Below are positions 1-5,851 of a DNA stretch of 7,592 bases, in pieces; position 1 is the stretch's first letter, and each line of letters begins with the position of its first letter. The notes below the pieces were generated by a model. The model searched no databases. It was not told the DNA's origin and was given only the letters and a program-made list of their open reading frames with translations. Source of the DNA: Sulfuritalea sp. Lineage in GTDB: Bacteria > Pseudomonadota > Gammaproteobacteria > Burkholderiales > Rhodocyclaceae. The stretch is taken from contig JAIPCS010000164.1 in assembly GCA_021738105.1 (NCBI GenBank), positions 1 through 7,592 of the forward strand, given 5' to 3'. A program made the position numbers and the translations under genes.

Positions 1-2
1 GT

Positions 3-167
3 CCCGAAGGCTGGCAAATGACCCGGGGTTCGTTCAACCGACGCACCGGTGCCTTTACCTGCGTTGCCGCCTATCCCGCCCAGCAGATTAACTGCGGGCC
101 CGGCCTGGTCTATTTCGAGGGTGAAAACTCGATCGGCTGTCGCACCGAGGGACGAGGACGCAATTAA
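3..167 (+). CDS. C-terminal part of an unrecognised, probably exported protein (5' end outside window)
   Basis: The frame that starts at base 3 is open for 54 codons and ends at a TAA (165-167). The translated tail has three cysteines (local residues 20, 31 and 47), many glycines and aromatics, and the segments GSFNRRTGAFTCVAAYP, INCGPGLVYFEGENSIGCR and a basic end GRGRN. Spaced cysteines in a Gly/aromatic context suggest a disulfide-bonded secreted or periplasmic domain; that is inference, since the signal peptide and most of the protein lie outside the window. About 69 percent of third positions are G or C, in keeping with real coding sequence here. The gene converges on pepN, with 70 bp between the two stop codons. 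I do not recognise the family. The two other forward frames are closed early, by a TGA at 19-21 and a TAA in the second frame. Confidence 0.55.
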   Translation, partial: PEGWQMTRGSFNRRTGAFTCVAAYPAQQINCGPGLVYFEGENSIGCRTEGRGRN

Positions 168-175
168 GGCCGGAC

Positions 176-222
176 GGCGACGGCAGCCTGCGGTCGCCCT
201 GAGTCAACAGCGCCAGCGCTGT
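176..222. terminator. Hairpins between convergent genes, possible bidirectional terminator
   Basis: Two inverted repeats lie between the plus-strand stop at 167 and the pepN stop at 238. The first pairs GGCGAC (176-181) with GTCGCC (193-198) and can stack a further 3-bp GCA/TGC stem inside after a G-G mismatch. The second pairs ACAGCG (207-212) with CGCTGT (217-222) around a 4-base loop. A smaller TCCC/GGGA hairpin sits at 226-236. None is followed by a U-rich tract on either strand, so intrinsic termination is unproven. The position between two convergent genes is the main support. Confidence 0.35.
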
Positions 223-237
223 GCGTCCCTGCGGGAA

Positions 238-2925
238 CTACTTGCCCAGCGCGTTCCCAACCACCTCCGCGATATCCCGCGCCAGCCCGGGGCACGCCTG
301 AATCCGTTCCAGTTGCGCACGGGCATGGCCTTGCCGCTCATCGTCATACTGCCGCCAGCGGTCGAAGCTGCGGGCGATGCGGGAGGCGACCTGGGGGTTC
401 ATGGCTTGCAGTTCGAGGATGACGTCGGCGGCCAGTTGGTAGCCTGAGCCGTCGGCAGCGTGGAAGTGGCGCGGGTTGGCGGCGCAGAAGGCGCGCACCA
501 GTGAATAGACCTTGTTCGGGTTCTTGATGTCGAAGGCGGGGTGCGCCATCAGTTCGCGCACGCGCGATGTGGTGCCGGGCAGGCGTGAGGTGGCTTGCAC
601 TTGCAGCCATTTGTCCACCACCAGCGCTTCGTTCTGCCAGCGCGCATAAAAGCCCTCCAGCGCCCTCGTGCGTTCAGGCACATCCAGATTGGCGAGGGTG
701 GCCAGCGCGGCAATCACGTCGGTCATGTTGTCGGCCTCGTTCACCTGTTTCATCAGACGTGGCATTACGCTGGCATTGAGTGTGGCCGCGTCGCTTTCGG
801 CGAGATAACCCAGCGCCAGATTGCGCAGGGCGCGGCGGCCGATCTGTGCGCCCTCGGGGGCGTAGGGCTCGCTCGGTTGCAACGCTTGCCATACGGATTC
901 GAACTTGTCGTGCAGGCGTGTGGCGAGCTGGCGGCGCAAAGTGATCCGTGCGAGGTGGATGGCATTGGGGTCGGCGGTTTTTCCGGCGCTCACCATTTCT
1001 TCGGCAAGCACCTGCTCGGCGGGCAGCACCAGCGCTTCGGTAGCCAGCGCGGCGTCGTGCGTGAGGCCGTCATCGAGCACGCGTGCAACAGCGGCGACGA
1101 AGGTCTCGGGTATCCAGGCCGTGCCTTCGCCGCCGGCGGCGATGCCGGCCAGCAGGATGCGGGTGGCGAGGCGCTGGCCCGCTTCCCAGCGGTTGCAGGC
1201 GTCGCTGTCGTGGGCCATGAGGTGGGCCAGTTCGGCGTCGCTTTGTTCAAAATCCAGATGCACCGGCGCCGAGAAGTTGCGCAGCAGCGAGGCGACCGGC
1301 GTGGCCGGGATATTGTCGAAGACGAATGTTTGCGTGGCTTCGGTGAGCGACACCACCGTGGTTTTTTCGGGCAGCGCGTCGCTGCCGTCGGGCAGCACCA
1401 AGCCCAGCGCAACGGGGATGTGCAGCGGCCCTTGTTCGATGCGGATGCCGGCCTCTGTCAGGCGCGTGTCGTAAGCGGTGGGGGCGAGGCTTTGGCTTAG
1501 CGTCAGCGTGTAGCGCTCGGCCGCGGCGTCGTACTGGCCGCTGGCCTTCAGGCGCGGCGTGCCGGCACGGGCGTACCAGCGGCGGAACTGGGTCAGGTCA
1601 ACACTCGATGCATCCTGCATGGCGGCGACAAAGTCTTCACAGGTCACGGCCTGGCCGTCGTGGCGCTGGAAGTAAAGATCCATGCCGCGGCGGAAGGCGG
1701 CTTCGCCCAACAGGGTGTGGATCATGCGCACCACCTCGGCGCCTTTTTCATACACGGTGGCGGTGTAGAAATTGTTGATCTCGGCGTAAGAGGCGGGGCG
1801 GATCGGGTGCGCCATGGGGCCGGCGTCTTCGGGGAACTGGCCGATGCGCAGGCCGCGCACTTCCTGGATGCGGGTCACGGCGCGCGAGTGGGTGTCGGCG
1901 CCAAACTCCTGGTCGCGGAACACCGTGAGGCCCTCTTTCAGCGAGAGCTGAAACCAGTCGCGGCAGGTGACGCGGTTGCCGGTCCAGTTGTGGAAATATT
2001 CATGCGCGACGACGCGGTCGATGTTCTGGAAATCGCTGTCGGTGGCGGTATCGGCGCGCGCCAGCACGTACTTGGTGTTGAAGATGTTGAGGCCCTTGTT
2101 CTCCATCGCGCCCATGTTGAAGTCGCCCACGGCGACGATCATGTAGATGTCGAGATCCATCTCCAGGCCAAAGCGCTGCTCGTCCCAGGCCATGCTTTTC
2201 TTCAGCGCGGCGATGGCGTGGCCGCACTGGTCGAGCTTGCCCGGCTCGACATACACCGCCAGGCGCACGCTGCGGCCAGACTGGGTGACGAAACGGTCTT
2301 CGAGCACATCGAGTTTCGCCGCGACCAGCGCGAACAGGTAGCAGGGCTTGGCGAAGGGGTCTTCCCATTTCGCCCAGTGGCGGCCGTCGGGCGCGTCGCC
2401 GCTCTCCACCAGATTGCCGTTGGAAAGCAGTTGCGGAAAGCGTTCGCGGCTGGCCTCGATGGTGCAGGTAAAGCGCGCCATCACGTCGGGCCGGTCGGGG
2501 AAAAAGCTGATGCGGCGAAAGCCCTGCGCCTCGCACTGGGTGAAGTAGCCGTCTTTCGAGCGGTAGAGGCCGGAGAGCTGGGTGTTCTTGTCGGGCGCGA
2601 TGCGCACGCAGGTGTCGAGCGTGAAGGCCTCGGGCAGGGGCGCGCCGTTGAGGCTGCTGATGCTGAGTGTGTCGTTCTCGAAGCGGTAGCAGGACGCTTC
2701 CAGCGCCGCGTCACCAACGCCGAGTTTTTGCAGGGCCAGCTCTTCGCCATTGAGCACCAGATCGCCGCCGGCTCCGGCCGGATTGCGCCGGCAGGCCAGC
2801 GTGCCGCGCACCTCGGTGTAGGCGTCGTGGATGGATACATGAAGATCGACGCGGTCGATCAGCCAGGCGGGCGGGGCGTAATCCTTGAGATAGATGGTGC
2901 GGGTGGAGGTTGCTGTGCTGGTCAT
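238..2925 (-). CDS. pepN: Aminopeptidase N, zinc metallopeptidase of family M1
   Basis: PepN removes N-terminal amino acids from peptides in the cytosol, finishing the breakdown of fragments released by ATP-dependent proteases. The 895-residue product carries all diagnostic M1 features: the substrate-anchoring GAMEN motif (272-276), the zinc motif HEYFH (308-312), the third zinc ligand Glu331 at the proper HExxH-X18-E spacing, and the catalytic Tyr392 in TVYEKGAEVVRM. An acidic residue that helps bind the substrate N-terminus is Glu132 in CEAQGFR. All of these sit 11 positions after their E. coli PepN counterparts (Glu264, His297, Glu320, Tyr381, Glu121), and E. coli PepN is 870 residues long, so the protein looks full length and catalytically intact. 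The N-terminus TIYLKDYAPPAWLIDRVDL is typical of bacterial PepN and supports the chosen ATG, although no Shine-Dalgarno precedes it (upstream bases CCCACCATTCC). The stop is TAG. The gene stands alone, 221 bp downstream of the 143-codon gene. Confidence 0.97.
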   Translation of the reverse strand: MTSTATSTRTIYLKDYAPPAWLIDRVDLHVSIHDAYTEVRGTLACRRNPAGAGGDLVLNGEELALQKLGVGDAALEASCYRFENDTLSISSLNGAPLPEAFTLDTCVRIAPDKNTQLSGLYRSKDGYFTQCEAQGFRRISFFPDRPDVMARFTCTIEASRERFPQLLSNGNLVESGDAPDGRHWAKWEDPFAKPCYLFALVAAKLDVLEDRFVTQSGRSVRLAVYVEPGKLDQCGHAIAALKKSMAWDEQRFGLEMDLDIYMIVAVGDFNMGAMENKGLNIFNTKYVLARADTATDSDFQNIDRVVAHEYFHNWTGNRVTCRDWFQLSLKEGLTVFRDQEFGADTHSRAVTRIQEVRGLRIGQFPEDAGPMAHPIRPASYAEINNFYTATVYEKGAEVVRMIHTLLGEAAFRRGMDLYFQRHDGQAVTCEDFVAAMQDASSVDLTQFRRWYARAGTPRLKASGQYDAAAERYTLTLSQSLAPTAYDTRLTEAGIRIEQGPLHIPVALGLVLPDGSDALPEKTTVVSLTEATQTFVFDNIPATPVASLLRNFSAPVHLDFEQSDAELAHLMAHDSDACNRWEAGQRLATRILLAGIAAGGEGTAWIPETFVAAVARVLDDGLTHDAALATEALVLPAEQVLAEEMVSAGKTADPNAIHLARITLRRQLATRLHDKFESVWQALQPSEPYAPEGAQIGRRALRNLALGYLAESDAATLNASVMPRLMKQVNEADNMTDVIAALATLANLDVPERTRALEGFYARWQNEALVVDKWLQVQATSRLPGTTSRVRELMAHPAFDIKNPNKVYSLVRAFCAANPRHFHAADGSGYQLAADVILELQAMNPQVASRIARSFDRWRQYDDERQGHARAQLERIQACPGLARDIAEVVGNALGK

Positions 2926-2952
2926 GGAATGGTGGGCTTTCGGGGGAGGGTG

Positions 2953-2993
2953 TTCGGCTGGGCCGAAGCGGAAATGGACACGTAGGTGCGTGT
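2953..2993 (-). other. Two hairpins in the pepN leader
   Basis: Upstream of the pepN ATG the minus strand can fold two consecutive stem-loops. TTCGGC (2953-2958) pairs with GCCGAA (2962-2967), a perfect 6-bp stem with a 3-base loop that ends 27 bases before the start codon. ACACG (2978-2982) pairs with CGTGT (2989-2993) around a 6-base loop. Neither is followed by a U tract, so they look like leader structure rather than a terminator for the upstream gene. Any regulatory role is inference. Confidence 0.35.
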
Positions 2994-3014
2994 ACTTGTG
3001 GTGGTGACAACAAT

Positions 3015-3037
3015 CGGGGATTCAAGCGGGGATTCAA
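3015..3037. repeat. Tandem direct repeat with 12-bp period upstream of pepN
   Basis: CGGGGATTCAA occurs at 3015-3025 and again at 3027-3037, separated by one base. On the minus strand this reads TTGAATCCCCG twice. It lies between the candidate pepN promoter (3052-3079) and the pepN start, so it would fall in the early transcribed leader. It could be a tandem protein-binding site or a chance duplication. I do not recognise it as a known operator. Confidence 0.5.
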
Positions 3038-3051
3038 TCAACGCATGCGGC

Positions 3052-3079
3052 ATTTTAGGGCGCTTCCACGCCGTATCAC
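3052..3079 (-). promoter_or_regulatory. Candidate sigma-70 promoter for pepN
   Basis: On the minus strand, GTGATA (3074-3079; four of six matches to TTGACA) is followed after 16 bases by TAAAAT (3052-3057; five of six matches to TATAAT). Transcription would begin near 3045 and leave a leader of about 120 bases before pepN. This is a consensus match only; another start site is possible. Confidence 0.35.
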
Positions 3080-3146
3080 CATCGCCGACTTTTCTGAATG
3101 CTCCCGGTGGCGCTGCGCGCCGTGCCGCCGTGGGTCGCTCCTTCGC

Positions 3147-3578
3147 TTAGAGCATGAGCTGCCGGATGGAGCCGCAGACAGAAATCAGTTGGGGACTATT
3201 CATGCGGCCGATGATCTTGCGAACAACGGACCCCATGACTTGCTGCACTCCGGCCAGTCCAAGGTTTGCGGACTTCTCGACGAGGAAACCCGGCTTGGCC
3301 AGCTTGAGTGGTTTCATGAAGAAGTACTCCATGCCGCTTTGCGTCAACTCCATGACCAGATCCGAGAGTGCGTCGCGGTGCGTCGTGGCGTCCTCGGCCT
3401 GCTCGATCGTGTCGATCAGCGCAAGTGCCTTCTTGCGCAGCCCCTCCGGGTAATAGAAGCGAAGAAACGGCTTGGACGGCGCGGACCGCTTCGCCGGCGC
3501 TTTGGTTGGCGCTTTCGCTGGCGCTTTGGCCGGCGGTCGGCTTTTTGCCGGAGTTGTGCGTTTCGTGGAAGTTGCCAT
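3147..3578 (-). CDS. Conserved hypothetical protein with Lys/Pro/Ala-rich N-terminal tail
   Basis: The product has 143 residues. Residues 1-36 are a basic low-complexity tail built on AKAP repeats (about residues 17-30), resembling histone H1-like bacterial tails and expected to be disordered; such tails often contact nucleic acid, but no DNA-binding domain is visible here. Residues 37-143 form a compact, mainly helical domain starting at PFLRFYYPEGLRKKALALID, with MEYFFMKPLKLAKPGF in the middle and IIGRMNSPQLISVCGSIRQL near the end. It resembles an uncharacterised protein I associate with betaproteobacteria; this is recollection, not a search. There is no signal peptide and no obvious membrane segment, so a cytosolic location is likely. 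The frame is open upstream to 3737, but I chose the ATG at 3578 because the extension (53 residues of Arg/Pro-rich sequence) does not look like protein. No Shine-Dalgarno is seen. Function unknown. Confidence 0.8.
   Translation of the reverse strand: MATSTKRTTPAKSRPPAKAPAKAPTKAPAKRSAPSKPFLRFYYPEGLRKKALALIDTIEQAEDATTHRDALSDLVMELTQSGMEYFFMKPLKLAKPGFLVEKSANLGLAGVQQVMGSVVRKIIGRMNSPQLISVCGSIRQLML
3495..3536. repeat. In-frame 12-bp tandem repeat encoding the AKAP tail
   Basis: The core GGCGCTTT begins at 3496, 3508 and 3520, exactly 12 bases apart, with a degenerate fourth unit (GGCGG) at 3532. Twelve bases equal four codons, so gain or loss of units by slippage would lengthen or shorten the Ala-Lys-Ala-Pro tail without a frameshift. 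Copy number probably varies between relatives. Confidence 0.7.
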
Positions 3579-3693
3579 GAAAGGCATGATACCGCGTGGC
3601 ATGGAAGGCCAGCGCGGCTCACAGCGGGAAAGCAGAACGCGTTGCAGGCGCTTGTGCTGTCCGGGGGTGCAAGGGCGTGGTCTGCTCCTGCGG
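3579..3693. other. Intergenic stretch between the 143-codon gene and the ABC-like remnant
   Basis: Apart from the possible -10 element next to the 143-codon gene, I see no coding frame that resembles a protein, no further ABC-like sequence in any minus-strand frame, and no tRNA or strong hairpin. It probably holds the promoter region of the 143-codon gene. Confidence 0.5.
3586..3591 (-). promoter_or_regulatory. Possible -10 element giving a leaderless transcript of the 143-codon gene
   Basis: TATCAT on the minus strand (five of six matches to TATAAT) ends 7 bases before the ATG at 3578. A transcript started at the normal distance would begin at or next to the A of the start codon. This fits the absence of a Shine-Dalgarno. 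No convincing -35 hexamer is found at 15-18 bases and no extended -10 TG is present, so support is weak. Confidence 0.22.
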
Positions 3694-3828
3694 TTATTTG
3701 CGCCAGAGCTTTGCGAGAAAGCTCTGCGCCACGACATTCGGGCTTTTTCCGGTGTGGACGACGAATGAGACGTCGCTCACTGCCGACGTTTCGCCGAACT
3801 GCTTGCTCAGGTGCTGGACGTCGATCAA
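3694..3828 (-). pseudogene. Probable remnant of an ABC-transporter ATP-binding gene
   Basis: A 44-codon frame starts at TTG (3826-3828), with AAGGA placed 6 bases upstream, and ends at TAA (3694-3696). Its first 25 or so residues read (M)IDVQHLSKQFGETSAVSDV followed by SFVVHTGK. This matches the usual N-terminus of NatA/CcmA-like ABC ATPases, in which a segment of the form IxVxxLSKxFG, AVxxVSF and a basic-Gly turn comes just before the Walker A loop. Here the sequence passes directly into SPNVVAQSFLAKLWRK and a stop: Walker A, the signature motif, Walker B and the H-loop are all absent. It starts 19 bases after the marC stop in the same direction. The simplest reading is a gene collapsed by an internal deletion, its 3' part now a hairpin. 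Alternatively it is the tail of some other lost gene, or a real small protein, since it keeps a ribosome site. The ABC resemblance is by eye. Confidence 0.45.
3704..3726. repeat. Perfect 9-bp inverted repeat (hairpin) within the ABC-like remnant
   Basis: CAGAGCTTT (3704-3712) pairs with AAAGCTCTG (3718-3726) around the 5-base loop GCGAG. It is the strongest simple hairpin I see in the window. On the minus strand it encodes part of the QSFLAKL segment at the end of the remnant frame and is followed by GCGCAAATAACC, not a U tract, so it is not a classical intrinsic terminator. GGCGC directly precedes and follows the core on the minus strand. It could protect the 3' end of a marC transcript or be the trace of a deletion or insertion. 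Confidence 0.6.
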
Positions 3829-3847
3829 ATCCGGGTCCTTGCGGGAA

Positions 3848-4459
3848 TCAGAATTTTTCTGCCCACGAACGGATGCCCAGCATGATCATGTCCACCGAAA
3901 CCGTTCCCACATACAGCGCCATGATGCGCCCGGCAATTTCGATATAGCGCTGAACCAGCGGCTCGTTGTGCGGGCGCACGACGTCGTGTGCGATCTTGAG
4001 GACGATCATCACCGCGACGAACAGGAATATCGCCAGGAGAACAGCGGCGCAGGCCATTAATGGGTCCAGTCGTTTGCCGATAATCACGCTGGCGCTGATG
4101 GTGCCCGGTCCAATCATTATGGGCATCGCGATTGCGCCGGCAAGGTGCTCCGACTTGCCCCGGAGCATTTCTATGGACATGGGGCCGCGGAAAACGAACT
4201 GGATGGCGATCAGCAGGAAGATGATGCCGCCGAATATCTGGAACGATGCAAATTCAGCCTGTACCACGCTGGTGAAAATGGCATCGCCAAGAATCGTGAA
4301 GGTGCTGAACACAACGCTGGAAATCAGTCCCGCGCGGATCAGGACTGCGACGAATTGCCTGCGGTCCAGTTTCTCGACCACATCCACAAGATAGAGAATG
4401 ACCAGGAACGGGTTGAGCAGGACCAGCAGCAGCGCGGAAGATTTGAGGAAGTCAGCCAT
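3848..4459 (-). CDS. MarC-family (UPF0056) integral inner-membrane protein
   Basis: The product has 203 residues, the usual size for the family (E. coli YhgN 197, MarC 221), and is almost entirely hydrophobic, with about six membrane segments. Family hallmarks are visible: the NP pair in the first segment (LLVLLNPFLVILYL, Asn16-Pro17), a Gly-rich second region FQIFGGIIFLLIAIQFV (73-89), the conserved AMPIMIGPGTISASV (111-125), and a C-terminal helix GRIMALYVGTVSVDMIM (177-193). Members are thought to be transporters or channels, but substrates are not established; the name comes from proximity to the mar operon and does not show antibiotic resistance. The frame is open eight codons further (ATG at 4483), but the ATG at 4459 is preferred because AAGGTAGGA lies 6 bases upstream and the protein then begins at the family-like MADFLKSSALLLVLLNP. 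It lies 95 bp downstream of the antiporter gene and 19 bp upstream of the ABC-like remnant, so cotranscription is possible. Confidence 0.9.
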   Translation of the reverse strand: MADFLKSSALLLVLLNPFLVILYLVDVVEKLDRRQFVAVLIRAGLISSVVFSTFTILGDAIFTSVVQAEFASFQIFGGIIFLLIAIQFVFRGPMSIEMLRGKSEHLAGAIAMPIMIGPGTISASVIIGKRLDPLMACAAVLLAIFLFVAVMIVLKIAHDVVRPHNEPLVQRYIEIAGRIMALYVGTVSVDMIMLGIRSWAEKF

Positions 4460-4465
4460 CAGGCG

Positions 4466-4474
4466 TCCTACCTT
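4466..4474 (-). promoter_or_regulatory. Ribosome binding site that sets the marC-family start
   Basis: AAGGTAGGA on the minus strand ends 6 bases before the ATG at 4459. No comparable purine-rich site precedes the alternative ATG at 4483, so translation from 4459 is favoured. Confidence 0.65.
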
Positions 4475-4554
4475 AACAAACATTGCCGCATCAATGCAGC
4501 GCGATTGCCACTACCGTGATGCCGGCTCTCGCATGTGCGCGCCAGCGCGGCGGG

Positions 4555-5796
<1,242 letters not shown>

Positions 5797-5822
5797 GTCG
5801 GATAGGGATGTTGTGCGATGTG

Positions 5823-5851
5823 ATTAAAACGAAAGGGGGTTAAAAGCTCAA
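5823..5851 (-). promoter_or_regulatory. Candidate sigma-70 promoter for the antiporter gene
   Basis: On the minus strand, TTGAGC (5846-5851; four of six) is followed by an exact 17-base spacer and TTTAAT (5823-5828; five of six). The -35 element overlaps the TGA stop of the upstream secreted-protein gene (5848-5850). Transcription would start near 5816, giving a leader of about 20 bases before the ATG at 5796. This would allow the antiporter and MarC genes to be expressed independently of the secreted protein. Confidence 0.5.

Noticed and set aside
49..447. Plus-strand open frame of 132 codons at the left edge
   Set aside because: It overlaps both the plus-strand tail in another frame and the end of pepN, and its Arg/Pro-rich sequence does not look like a protein.
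595..1500. Plus-strand open frame of 301 codons antisense to the pepN C-terminal domain
   Set aside because: Same kind of complement-strand shadow, with no recognisable domain and no ribosome site that I can see.
1660..2985. Plus-strand open frame of 441 codons antisense to pepN
   Set aside because: It is antisense to the intact M1 peptidase domain. Its composition (His, Ala, Gly, Val rich) shows no motifs and is typical of the complement of a high-GC gene; pepN has all catalytic residues.
3109..3121. GGCGC-TGC-GCGCC hairpin after the 143-codon gene as a terminator
   Set aside because: Only 5 bp of stem in very GC-rich sequence, and no U tract on the minus strand; likely chance.
3848..4459. 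MarC-family gene as an antibiotic-resistance determinant
   Set aside because: The family name is historical and comes from position near the mar locus; sequence alone gives no support for a resistance role.
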